From Phycisphaerales bacterium (lineage in GTDB: Bacteria; Planctomycetota; Phycisphaerae; Phycisphaerales; UBA1924): a DNA stretch of 64,000 nt. Positions within the stretch are counted from its first letter, which is position 1. The number at the start of each line of letters is the position of its first letter. The stretch spans positions 248,001-312,000 of the forward strand of contig JAIEUA010000011.1 of assembly GCA_019744815.1 (NCBI GenBank), given 5' to 3'. Below, piece after piece: positions 29,438 to 38,547 of the stretch. Under the pieces are notes generated by a model. That model did no database searches and was not told where the DNA came from. It was given only the letters and a program-made list of their open reading frames with translations. Made by a program: the position numbers and the translations under genes.

Positions 29438-30507
29438 CTTGAGGCCTCCAGCAAGAGCGGGCCCGGGACGGCCTCGCGTTCCATCAGCTTCCACATGCGT
29501 TCAACCGCGGCGGTGTCGTGCCGGCGTCGGAGCTCCCGCCAGAACCGGCGGGATTGCTGCACGAACGAAGACGCGGACACAACCAAGGCGCTCGCCAGCG
29601 CCTGCTGCCACACGCCGCGCGCCGCGGTTGTCGCGGTCGCAACACGGCGCATCGCGCTCGCGAGGCTCGCGACGTCGCGGTAGATGATCTGCTCCCGGAG
29701 CCAGACGGGGAGCGCCGTGGCGAGCGGCGAATCGGCGTGCACGATGGCGAGTCCGCCGCGGCCGATGGACTGGAGAGCCACCGCCGGAAAAACAGGCCCG
29801 TCGGTGACAATCGTGACGCAGTCTCCCTCGGAGCCCGTGACACTGGCGGCCGCCGCATCGGCGAGGATCCATCGCCCGTTCGGCCCCGACGCGGCGATGC
29901 TCCAGCCCTGCGCGATCGCGCCGCTGGCGGCGAGTGCGGCCGCAACGTCGCGGTGCCGAGCCTCGGGAATCGTGGTCGGGATGGCGAAGACGCGTGCTGC
30001 CGCGGGAGGTCGCGACAACCGAGGCATCGCGGGCATCGACATCAACGCCGCATCCTCACGACTGGCGAACGCCTCGGCGAACACCATGACGCCGTCGGCC
30101 AAGGCGTCCGCTGCGGCTTCTCGCTCATTAGCTTCCGCCCCAACACGAACATGAACAACCGGGGCTGAAACGAGGCCCGCCAAGGACGCGAACTTTGCCG
30201 CAAGAACGGAACGCGCGTCGTCGACGCAGTGGATCGCCACAAGAGGACGCCGCCGCTCCCGATGCCAGGCGTCGATCATCGCTCGCACGCAGAACGAGAC
30301 ATCCTCCCGACGAGGCGGCTCGACGCGTTGAACCTCCAGCATCGGTCCGGGCCGCAGCGCGGGAGCCAGAGCCGTCTCCGGACAAATCACCGTCGTGCGA
30401 ACGCCCTCGGATGACCACGCAGCGGCGATCGCTCTCGCCGCCATGGCCCGATCGTCCGACGGTTCGTCAAAGTGCGGCGTGATGATGACGGTAGCGAGCG
30501 TGCTCAT
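29434..30507 (-). CDS. Glycosyltransferase-like (GT-B fold) protein
   Basis: A 357-residue protein in the coupled glycan operon. The start is MSTLATVIITPHFDEPSDDR, followed by AIAAAWSSEGVRTTVICPE, the usual N-terminal GT-B Rossmann opening. The C-terminal half has GPNGRWILADAA, VTIVTDGPVFPAVALQSIGR and GGLAIVHADSPLATALP, like the donor-binding half of GT4 enzymes, but without the clear E-x7-E motif. It may be a divergent glycosyltransferase or an inactive relative. Its ATG overlaps the stop of the preceding GT4 gene (ATGA), and its own stop overlaps the GTG of the following gene. Confidence 0.65.
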   Translation of the reverse strand: MSTLATVIITPHFDEPSDDRAMAARAIAAAWSSEGVRTTVICPETALAPALRPGPMLEVQRVEPPRREDVSFCVRAMIDAWHRERRRPLVAIHCVDDARSVLAAKFASLAGLVSAPVVHVRVGAEANEREAAADALADGVMVFAEAFASREDAALMSMPAMPRLSRPPAAARVFAIPTTIPEARHRDVAAALAASGAIAQGWSIAASGPNGRWILADAAAASVTGSEGDCVTIVTDGPVFPAVALQSIGRGGLAIVHADSPLATALPVWLREQIIYRDVASLASAMRRVATATTAARGVWQQALASALVVSASSFVQQSRRFWRELRRRHDTAAVERMWKLMEREAVPGPLLLEASR

Positions 30508-31877
30508 GCATGCCCCCCCACCGTCTCGGAACTCTGGCGGTCCAGAGCGATCCATCGCGTGATCGCACCCTCGAATGTCGGCATCGACATCGTCGTGACG
30601 TCACCGGCCAGGACAGCTTCGCTTCGCTTCCACTCCGCGAACACGGACTCCGCGCGATCGGGCACGGAACGGGGAGCACGTGACGACGCGATGGCATGGC
30701 GATACATCTCAAGCCGAGCATTGGCGATTCGCGACGGATCACACATGTGCAGGATGCGTGCCCGTCCCTTCACTCCTCGCTCGGCTCTTGCCGCGAAAGG
30801 CTCCGAAAGCAATCGATTGATTGCGTCCGACAGGGACGCCGGATCACCGGCGCGGCACACCAAGCCAGCGTCCGTATCGCCGATCATCTCGGACATGCCT
30901 CCGTTGTCTGACACCACAACAGGGCGGGCGTGCAGCATCGCCTCGATGCAGGTGTTCGGGAAGTTCTCCCACAGGCTCGGGACGACGCAGATCGCAGCCC
31001 TCGCGTACTCCTGGCCGAGCGATTCCGGCCGCAGACGCCCGAGGAACTGGACCGTCCTTCGCTGCGGCTCGTCGAGCAGTGAAAGCAGATACGCCTTCAG
31101 CGAGCCCCCGTCGGGCGCGCCGGACGTGTCAGCACCGGCGAGCACGAGCTTGGCATCCACATGCCGCGCCAGAACCTGCTTCCATGCGACCGCCAACGAC
31201 TCCACGCCCTTGCGTGGCTCAATGCGACCAACATACAGAACGTCCTTGCTATGGCTTGGCGGCGGAGCCTCCGGAGCCGGCGCGATTGCATATGGGATTA
31301 CCGCCGGGCGATGGGCCAGTCCGTAGTGCGAGACGGCCCAGTCGGCGATGAAGTGTGACGGCGCACAGACCTGATCACTGAGCCGAATCGCCAGACGCTC
31401 CATCAGGAAGTACGCCGCCAAAGATTGGTCGAGAGCTCGGGTCGAAAGAGACCGCAATTCGTACAACACCTCGCTCGGCGTATGCAGGTGCACCACGGTC
31501 GCTGGCGTGCCTATCGGCAGTGTCGAACGCAAGAGCAGGAGCGCCGCCGCCGCTCCCTCACACTCGGCAAACTCAGCGATATCGATCTCATCTCTCGCGG
31601 CGAGTGCGGCGACCTTGCGGGCCGCGTTGATCGAGAATCGCACGGCGGCGCTGGTCCAGCCGCCCCGACCCATCGCCATCGGCACCCGATGCACGGTCAC
31701 CGGTCCGTGAAACTCGACGCGGGGGTTGGTTTGATCGTGCGCTTCGGTGATGACATGCACCCGAGCGCCTGCGTCGATCAGCGCCGGCACAATCCATCGG
31801 GCGTAGGTGCCGATGCCGCCGCCGAAGAAGGGCGGGTACTCCCGGCTCACCAGCGCGAGGCGGACGGGGGTGCTCAC
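30504..31877 (-). CDS. Glycosyltransferase family 4
   Basis: A 457-residue retaining GT-B glycosyltransferase. The N-terminal domain opens with LALVSREYPPFFGGGIGTYA (acceptor side). The donor domain has VLYVGRIEPRKGVESLAVAW, VQFLGRLRPESLGQEYARA and the E-x7-E region VVPSLWENFPNTCIEAMLH followed by ARPVVVSDNGGMSEMI. The enzyme would transfer a sugar from a nucleotide-sugar donor onto a growing glycan. It starts with GTG, overlapping the stop of the upstream CgeB-like gene (GTGA), and is itself overlapped by the next gene. Confidence 0.92.
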   Translation of the reverse strand: MSTPVRLALVSREYPPFFGGGIGTYARWIVPALIDAGARVHVITEAHDQTNPRVEFHGPVTVHRVPMAMGRGGWTSAAVRFSINAARKVAALAARDEIDIAEFAECEGAAAALLLLRSTLPIGTPATVVHLHTPSEVLYELRSLSTRALDQSLAAYFLMERLAIRLSDQVCAPSHFIADWAVSHYGLAHRPAVIPYAIAPAPEAPPPSHSKDVLYVGRIEPRKGVESLAVAWKQVLARHVDAKLVLAGADTSGAPDGGSLKAYLLSLLDEPQRRTVQFLGRLRPESLGQEYARAAICVVPSLWENFPNTCIEAMLHARPVVVSDNGGMSEMIGDTDAGLVCRAGDPASLSDAINRLLSEPFAARAERGVKGRARILHMCDPSRIANARLEMYRHAIASSRAPRSVPDRAESVFAEWKRSEAVLAGDVTTMSMPTFEGAITRWIALDRQSSETVGGHA

Positions 31878-33904
31878 GCGACGGCCTCCGTCGGCTGTCC
31901 GCCGTGCGAGGGCATTTTCTTCACGGGCCCGAGGGTTTCGACCCCTTCTTCAAGCACGATCGCATCGGCGACAAAGCGAACGAGGCGTGCGGCAAAGTTC
32001 GAGGCACCGACACACTCCACAGCGCGCCGGGCCGTGCCCTCGGAAATCTGCGCACGCCACGAGCCGCGGGCGACGGCCTTCAGAATCCGATCTTCAAGTT
32101 CTTCCCGGGTGGAAAAGGTTGCTTCGATCGGATCCCCGAAGAGCGCGAGCGAACGCGCGTGCCGCGGCGGGACCGGCGCGTCAAACGGCTTGAAATCGGG
32201 CCGCTCGATCTGGGCGTAGAGGCCCTGAAGATGGACGTGGTCCCAGCCGCCGGGAAGAGGGAGCATGCGCTGCCGCTCGCGGATGAGGCGGAGCAGGTCA
32301 GGGTGATCGGCGACGACGTGGCCGGGCCAGCGCTGCTCGAGAAAGTACAGATCGGGCGGGGGCGGATGGATCACAAACTCGCGTGAGTTCTGCCAGTCGT
32401 TGAAATAGAACTCGGCCCAGGAACGGCGGCACAGCGGCAAGCCTCCCGACATGGCACACTCCGCGACCCGCTGATGGCCGCAGCCCTCGATCGAGGCGTG
32501 CAGCTGGCATGCGGCGAGCTGATAGCACTCACGGAGGTCCTCGCCGTGAGCGAGCGGCCCCGCGGCGAAGCGCCCAAGGACCGGATGCGATTCCCAGCCG
32601 TGCCCGAAAAGCCGCATCGAAAAAGCGTGGCGAACCGCGATCTCGGCGGCCCACTCGAGCGTCTCGTGGCGCAGACGCTGCTCCGCGTACGGACGCACGA
32701 ATCGATACCCGAGGATATCGGTCGCGCGAGCATCGCCGGATCTGCCGAGAGTACGGGCGAGGTCGGTCGCGACTCGGGGCAGTTCGTTGGCGGCCGGAGT
32801 GTCGGGCCAGCGTGCGATGATGCCGTCGATCTCGCGGCATGCCCCGTCGATCGCGGCATGAGCTGCCGCGGGCAGACCGGTCTCGCGGAGGAAGCGGGAG
32901 ACGAAGGCCTCGGGCGTTTCCGATCGGTGGCTGACGTACCCGATATCGCACGCGTACCGCGAGCGCTGTTCCGGCGAAGCTTCTTCGCGATGAAACTTGG
33001 ATTCCGAGACGCACACCGGGTGGTCCAGCAATTGGCTCGGGTTGTAGCCGGCCCGAGCCATGGCGTCGCGGTACACATGACCGACGACAAAGTCGAGCGG
33101 GCCGGCGACGCTCTGACCCTGGAAGAGATGCTGCATCGCGTCCTGAACCCAGCACACATAGGGCCACCCCTGCGGGATCGCACCGCCCATCGCCCAGCGA
33201 GGGAAGTTGATCGCAACGATCAGGTCCGGGTCGTGGCGTTCGATCGCTTCGAGGTACGCGATCGACGTCAGCGTCTCGTGATCATCGGCTTCGAGAAAGA
33301 GCGTCGCGTTGTGGCCCTGACGCTGCAGTGACCGAACGAGGTCGTCGGCGGAGTGGCGTACGAAGGTCGAGTACCGGGAGGTGATGACGAGAACCGACGC
33401 GGGCTGACGCTTCTTGGAGATCCCCGAGAATCGCGACCGCCAATGGGCCATACCGCGGGACCGCCACCGGGCGGCGAGACGGGCCGACAGCTCTTGGCTG
33501 AGCAGAGACTGTTGCTGCGACAGGGCGACCAAGCCTTGCACGAGCGAAGCGGGGACGGCGGGCTCGCCGTCGAGGACAGTCGCGACGCACTCTGGGAGGG
33601 AATACGCGAGCCGCTGCCGCCGATCGGCAAGGAGCTCGTCAACCGCTGCGGACCCACGGAAGATCCGAACGCGGGCACCCCAGCGCGAGCACGGGACCAA
33701 GCTCGAGTCGGGATCGAGGACGTAGATCGGGGCGGCGTGCCCGTCAGGAGCGGGCGGAGCGAGGTCCCGCACGCGGTCAACCAGAGCGGCGTCGGCCCTT
33801 CCCAGGACGATGCCCCGGATGCGGGCGTCGTTTCCGCGCGGCATCCCCGGGATCGTGTCGATCCGAACGTCGGGGGCGATCGCGCTTCCGGCATCACCGG
33901 GCAT
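31874..33904 (-). CDS. CgeB-like glycosyltransferase
   Basis: A 676-residue protein, first in a coupled run of at least four genes. Residues ~170-640 look like the CgeB/DUF3880 type of GT-B enzyme: SVLVITSRYSTFVRHSADDL, PDLIVAINFPRWAMG, YVCWVQDAMQHLF, and the diagnostic C-terminal HASIEGCGHQRVAECAMSGG followed by LPLCRRSWAEFYF. The N-terminal ~150 residues are Ala/Arg-rich and of unknown function. I favour the ATG at 33904; an in-frame start at 33940 would cross the divergent gene's start. The frame ends in a Pro/Gly tail (KKMPSHGGQPTEAVA). Confidence 0.75.
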   Translation of the reverse strand: MPGDAGSAIAPDVRIDTIPGMPRGNDARIRGIVLGRADAALVDRVRDLAPPAPDGHAAPIYVLDPDSSLVPCSRWGARVRIFRGSAAVDELLADRRQRLAYSLPECVATVLDGEPAVPASLVQGLVALSQQQSLLSQELSARLAARWRSRGMAHWRSRFSGISKKRQPASVLVITSRYSTFVRHSADDLVRSLQRQGHNATLFLEADDHETLTSIAYLEAIERHDPDLIVAINFPRWAMGGAIPQGWPYVCWVQDAMQHLFQGQSVAGPLDFVVGHVYRDAMARAGYNPSQLLDHPVCVSESKFHREEASPEQRSRYACDIGYVSHRSETPEAFVSRFLRETGLPAAAHAAIDGACREIDGIIARWPDTPAANELPRVATDLARTLGRSGDARATDILGYRFVRPYAEQRLRHETLEWAAEIAVRHAFSMRLFGHGWESHPVLGRFAAGPLAHGEDLRECYQLAACQLHASIEGCGHQRVAECAMSGGLPLCRRSWAEFYFNDWQNSREFVIHPPPPDLYFLEQRWPGHVVADHPDLLRLIRERQRMLPLPGGWDHVHLQGLYAQIERPDFKPFDAPVPPRHARSLALFGDPIEATFSTREELEDRILKAVARGSWRAQISEGTARRAVECVGASNFAARLVRFVADAIVLEEGVETLGPVKKMPSHGGQPTEAVA

Positions 33905-33909
33905 GACCG

Positions 33910-34962
33910 GTGATCGGCCACTCCCGCACGAAAGCCGCACTTATTGGGTGCGTGACGCTCCGCGATCCGATAGTCGTGGGCGTGGACGTGAGCGTGCTCA
34001 TCCCGACCTTTCAGCGGCCCGACAAGCTCCGGCGTTGCCTGGCGTCGCTCAGCGTGCAGCGCACCCACGCCCGGTTCGAAGTCATCGTCGGCGTCGACGG
34101 CGGGCAGGGGGCGTCCGACGCGATCGATCTTCCCCCGCCGCTGCGAGACCGGACGCGAATCGAGGTGTTCGCGAAGATCGGGTACATCGCCGTCCGGCAT
34201 CGTCTTCTGCAGGTGGCTCGCGGGCGGCTCTTCCTGTCGCTGAACGACGATGTCGAAGCCGCACCCGACTTCATCGAGCGGCACATAGACTCGCATCGAT
34301 CGGGCCCTCGCGTGGTTTCCGGTCGATCTGAATGGCGGATGATCGACGATCCCACGCTGTTCGATCAGCTGGTGCAGCGGACAAACCTGATCTTCTTCGC
34401 CCCGCCTCAGGATCGGGCGCCAACCTATCGCGATTGCTACGGGCTCAACATGTCGGCTCCGGTCGCGCTTGCGCAAGAGGTCGGAGGCTTCCACGACATC
34501 CAAGACGCGTACGGCTACGACGACATCGAGCTCGCCCACCGGCTCATCACCCAAGGCGGCGCCACGATGACGATCGCCCCAGAGGCCGCCGTCACGCACG
34601 ATCATCGCTACACACCTCTTGATGTGCTTCGGCGGGAGTACCTGCTCGGCCGGTCCGCGTGGGTGTACGCGGCCGTGAATCCCGGGTTTGCGAGGGACCT
34701 CTTTGGTCGCGACATTCGATCGCCCGCGGAGCTGGATCACGCGGCGGCATTTCTGGACCGAGAGCGACGCGACGCGGTACGGATTCAGGCTCGCTTTCTG
34801 GATCTCGCCACGCAACCCGCGCTGGCCGAGACACCCTCCACGCCGAAGATTCTCGCCGCTCTGTCGGAGTCCTGGATCCTGCTGAAGCGCTTCCTCTGGC
34901 GTCAGGGCCTGCTCGCCGCCGCAAGGGGCGAAGCGAACGACTGGGCCCCACTGAAGGTCTGA
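33910..34962 (+). CDS. Glycosyltransferase family 2
   Basis: A 350-residue inverting GT-A enzyme. VDVSVLIPTFQRPDKLRRCL is the nucleotide-sugar binding opening. DxD-like acidic residues follow in LFLSLNDDVEAAPDF, and GGFHDIQDAYGYDDIELAHR holds the catalytic-base-type ED/DD motif. The start is uncertain. The longest frame uses GTG at 33910, while GTG codons at 33952 or 33979 sit nearer the conserved domain; none has a good ribosome site. It is divergent from the CgeB-like gene and converges on the gene ending at 34967, 4 bp away. Confidence 0.85.
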   Translation: MIGHSRTKAALIGCVTLRDPIVVGVDVSVLIPTFQRPDKLRRCLASLSVQRTHARFEVIVGVDGGQGASDAIDLPPPLRDRTRIEVFAKIGYIAVRHRLLQVARGRLFLSLNDDVEAAPDFIERHIDSHRSGPRVVSGRSEWRMIDDPTLFDQLVQRTNLIFFAPPQDRAPTYRDCYGLNMSAPVALAQEVGGFHDIQDAYGYDDIELAHRLITQGGATMTIAPEAAVTHDHRYTPLDVLRREYLLGRSAWVYAAVNPGFARDLFGRDIRSPAELDHAAAFLDRERRDAVRIQARFLDLATQPALAETPSTPKILAALSESWILLKRFLWRQGLLAAARGEANDWAPLKV

Positions 34963-34966
34963 CCGA

Positions 34967-37900
34967 TCAGACACCGGCGACAACTTGCTCACTCTCGTAC
35001 AGGCGCAGGACCCTCACGCCTCGGCGTCGCCACTCCGCAGTGCGTGCCCACATCGCGGGCTCGTGCTGCGGCGAGGAGAGGACGACCACACGCGGCGGAT
35101 CGGCGTCGAGCGATTCCATGGTGACGACCCGCACGCCGCGGACCTCTTGGCCGGGCTGGGCGCGATCGTCGAGAATCGCGACCGGTTGGCGAACGATGCC
35201 GGAATGAGAGAGCATCCGCCGCGTGTGCAGCCCGCCGCCGTAGATCGCGTACGTCTCGGAGGCGGCAAGCGAGGCGACGATGCCTGCAAACCGCTCGGGA
35301 GAGGAGAGCTCACCGTCGCAGAACCGAAGCGAGCGGACGATCGTCCCGCGTGCTCGCCATGGCGCGGCCAGGGCGTAGAGCGCGAAGTCGTCCTCATCGC
35401 CGCGGAGAACGACAAGCTCGGGACGATCGAGCTCGGACCACTGCTTCGGATCGGTGGCGGTCGCGCCGGTCAGCACACCCGAGTCCAAGGTCGTGACCAC
35501 GCGGCCGCCCGTGTCCTGAACGCGATCCACCGCAGCGCAGACCGAGTCGATCTGCGCGATGACCCTGGCGTCGATGGGCACCGGCGCCACCACTACGCCT
35601 CCGCGCCGCAGGCGAGAAGTGGCCGCGAGACCCACGAGATCGCCGCCTTGGGTCGAGATCGCGACGGCGTCCACGCCGAACTCGATCGCGGCGGCCGGCG
35701 GCACGCACGGCACGCCCATGAGCGTGCTCCGGCGATCCGCGTTGGGATGGATGAACGCCCCCACTCTCTCCCGGTGATTCGCCGCGATCCACTCGAGCGT
35801 CCGGCGCGGATGGTTCACGCCGGCCCAGACAGCGATGCGGTGGCGGCCGTCCATGGCCAGCGTCGCGACGGCCCGGAGAAGAGATGGCTCCTCGACATCG
35901 GGCTCCGCCGATGCGGTGATCTCGGTGGGTTCACGCGACGAAGAGAACGAACGGACCTCGGACCGATCGGACGTGGATGGGAGCGAGCGGAGGAACCCCG
36001 CCCATGCGCTGGCACACGATTCCACGGTCAGGCCCAGATCGCGGATCGTTCGGCGTGCGGCCAGGGATCGGCGCACGAGTTCATGACGATCGCGGGCGAG
36101 CGCGGCGAGGCGATCGGCCATCAGCTCCATCTGACCGACCGGCACCGCGATGCCGTTGTCGTCATCGCGGACGACGCCCCCAACCGCCGCGTCGACCGCC
36201 GTGACACAGGGCACCACCCCCGCGGCCATCGATTCGAGCATCGAGATGCTCAGCCCCTCCGCGTCGGAGACAATGACGTTCACATCGACCGACGTCCAGA
36301 ACCGCTGGACCCACTCGGCGTCGCGCGGGCCGTGCAGACGCAGACGCCCCTTGAGGTCAAGCGAAGCGGCCCGATTCTGCCAGTCGGCGAGCGCCTCGCC
36401 GTCTCCGACCATCTCGAAGGTGTAGTCGACGCCGCGGCGGTCCAGGGCCGACAACAGCAGCAGCAGATCACTGACACGCTTCTGCGGCTCGACGACGCGC
36501 CCGACATACGCCAGCCGCAGCGGGCCGGGCGTCGTTCCCGCTTCTCGCCCTGCGCTGAACGGCACCCCGTACGGAGCGACGAGCAGAGGACGTGCCGCGG
36601 CGAGCGGGCGAAGCCACTGGGCGCACGCCTCGCTGACCGCGACTCCCGCGTCCCATCCATTGCGCGATGTGAGCATCGAGCGGTAGACCAGATCGTTGGT
36701 GTGAGCGACCGCCACGACGCGGAGCCGGCGCGATGACCGCAGCACTTCGCACGCCGCGTAGCAGAGTTCGCCGTAGTTTGGGATCACGATCTCCGCGCCC
36801 ATGTTCCGGAGCGACTGCGCCACGGCCGCCGCCCGGGCCGAGGGAGAGTCGGTTGGATCGAGGCGGCAGACGGCGGCTCGCGGCCGGGCTTCGACCCGCT
36901 CGGTCGGCGGCGGCTCGTCGGGACAGATGAACAAGGTGCGCCAATCGATGCCGAGCTCCGGGTGCTCCGCAAAGTGCCGCTCCATGCGGGCCGACCAGAC
37001 CGAGACGCCGCCGATGCTCGACGCGTGCGATTCGATGCAACTGACCACCCGAATGATGCCTCGCGACGGAGTCGCCAAGCGAGAAGTCTCGGCGCCCTCG
37101 CGATCGGCACGGCCCGGCAACTTCACGCCATCGCCTTCGGATGTCGCTCGAGCGAGGCTCGTCGTTCGCTTCAGCACTCGGGCGACACGCTCGATCCCTC
37201 GCGAGCGGCACGCGGCGTCGAGCGATCGGTTCTGGAGCCCGATCAGCTCGGTCGACGGCGAGAGGAGCGAGTCGATCAGCTCACCGGCCGAGACGGTCTC
37301 GTGCGGCTCGATCCCGCGACGGATCTGTTCGATGGACTCCGCGGCGGCGGCGGACGCCGCGTGATCGGCGCCGCCGAGCGCTCGCATTCGCTCTTGATCA
37401 TCCTCCACACCCTGGAACGAGTCGCCGCGATGCAGCCACGCGGCCGGCAGCCACAACGGCCAGGGATGGGGATGCACGATCGCCGTCGGTCGACCCGCGA
37501 TCATGGCTTCGATCGCGAGCGTCGAGGCGGTCGTCACCACGGCACGCGACCAGACGACACTCTCCGCCAGCGGCGCGACGTCGCGCTCAACCCCGAGGAC
37601 GCCCGCCAGATCGGGCGCGATACGCCAGCGAACCGGAAGACGGCGGCGGGCGAGAGCCTCCTTGATTCGGCGCAGCGAAGCGAGAATTCGAGCGCGGCCG
37701 CCGATCGTGAACGCCGGAGTGTTCGCGGTCGCGACGAGCACGCCGACCGGTGCCGTCGTGGCCTGAGCGATGATGACGCGGTTGCGGAAGGCATCCAGCC
37801 GCGGCAGTCCCGTACCGACCGCCCGGTTGCCGAGGGCGGCGAGGATCCCAGCGTCGTGAGGCCCGGCGGCGAGCACCACATCTGCTGGCGCGGGGCGCAG

Positions 37901-38260
37901 GAACCTCGCTCCCGCACCCGGATTGAAGAACGTGTTGGCGTACTCAAGCACCCCGTCCATGATGAGAGCAACCGGGACGCCGTGGCGCTCGCCCGCGCGG
38001 CGGATGCTGACCGCTCGAGCCCGGACGCTCTCGGCGTGCACGAGCACGGACGCGGACCGCGCCATCGGATCCGTCACCCGGACGGGCGATGTGTCTTGCA
38101 AGGTCTCCATCCGCGAGTCGTGGCCGTACTCGTCGAGCTGGTCGGCGAGACCGATGAAGTGCTGCCCGATCCCGCGGGGCGCCAGGAAGACCACGGCACG
38201 TCGCCCGTCCTGCTCGACGACGTCGTGGCTCCGTGAGTTGGCGTCCGACCGTCGTGTCAT
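34967..38260 (-). CDS. Giant multi-domain glycosyltransferase with two GxGxH-type modules
   Basis: A 1,097-residue protein. Residues ~20-400 form a GT-B-like domain (VVFLAPRGIGQHFIGLADQL, ASTLAIEAMIAGRPTAIVHP) that recalls CDP-glycerol transferase or surface-carbohydrate enzymes. Residues ~405-790 are a GT4 domain (GGVSVWSARMERHFAEHPEL, RLAYVGRVVEPQKRVSDLLL, VIVSDAEGLSISMLESMAAG). Residues ~800-870 carry a degenerate module (IAVWAGVNHPRRTLEW, VGAFIHPNADRR, GVPCVPPA). Residues ~1000-1097 carry a full module (YAIYGGGLHTRRM, AILDDRAQPG, GVRVVTME, VVVLSSPQHEPAMW). The ATG at 38260 was chosen because the frame upstream is repetitive and lacks a ribosome site. It may assemble more than one linkage. 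It is divergent from the carbamoyltransferase. Confidence 0.8.
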   Translation of the reverse strand: MTRRSDANSRSHDVVEQDGRRAVVFLAPRGIGQHFIGLADQLDEYGHDSRMETLQDTSPVRVTDPMARSASVLVHAESVRARAVSIRRAGERHGVPVALIMDGVLEYANTFFNPGAGARFLRPAPADVVLAAGPHDAGILAALGNRAVGTGLPRLDAFRNRVIIAQATTAPVGVLVATANTPAFTIGGRARILASLRRIKEALARRRLPVRWRIAPDLAGVLGVERDVAPLAESVVWSRAVVTTASTLAIEAMIAGRPTAIVHPHPWPLWLPAAWLHRGDSFQGVEDDQERMRALGGADHAASAAAAESIEQIRRGIEPHETVSAGELIDSLLSPSTELIGLQNRSLDAACRSRGIERVARVLKRTTSLARATSEGDGVKLPGRADREGAETSRLATPSRGIIRVVSCIESHASSIGGVSVWSARMERHFAEHPELGIDWRTLFICPDEPPPTERVEARPRAAVCRLDPTDSPSARAAAVAQSLRNMGAEIVIPNYGELCYAACEVLRSSRRLRVVAVAHTNDLVYRSMLTSRNGWDAGVAVSEACAQWLRPLAAARPLLVAPYGVPFSAGREAGTTPGPLRLAYVGRVVEPQKRVSDLLLLLSALDRRGVDYTFEMVGDGEALADWQNRAASLDLKGRLRLHGPRDAEWVQRFWTSVDVNVIVSDAEGLSISMLESMAAGVVPCVTAVDAAVGGVVRDDDNGIAVPVGQMELMADRLAALARDRHELVRRSLAARRTIRDLGLTVESCASAWAGFLRSLPSTSDRSEVRSFSSSREPTEITASAEPDVEEPSLLRAVATLAMDGRHRIAVWAGVNHPRRTLEWIAANHRERVGAFIHPNADRRSTLMGVPCVPPAAAIEFGVDAVAISTQGGDLVGLAATSRLRRGGVVVAPVPIDARVIAQIDSVCAAVDRVQDTGGRVVTTLDSGVLTGATATDPKQWSELDRPELVVLRGDEDDFALYALAAPWRARGTIVRSLRFCDGELSSPERFAGIVASLAASETYAIYGGGLHTRRMLSHSGIVRQPVAILDDRAQPGQEVRGVRVVTMESLDADPPRVVVLSSPQHEPAMWARTAEWRRRGVRVLRLYESEQVVAGV

Positions 38261-38547
38261 GAGTCCCGTCTCTGGTCCCGTCTCTCGTCCCGCCTCTTCA
38301 TGGCCTCGCGAGCGCAGCACCTTGATCCGGATGCCGCGGCAGCGACCCCAACGCTCTCCCAACACCAGACTCGATTATCGGCCGAATTGGTCCGCCCGCC
38401 CTTATGTCTGCCGGTTGGCAGGACCGATAGCACAAACGTCGGTCGCCGGCCGCGAAGGAGTGCCCGATCACGGGAGTCGTTTCCTCGCTTTCACCGGCGC
38501 CGACCAAGCAAAGCCTCGGGCGTCCCCGGGGCCTCTGGAGGATCCGC

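Noticed and set aside
34985..36736. 583-codon plus-strand frame opposite the giant glycosyltransferase
   Set aside because: The minus-strand frame encodes recognised GT4 and Rossmann-like motifs; the plus frame has none.
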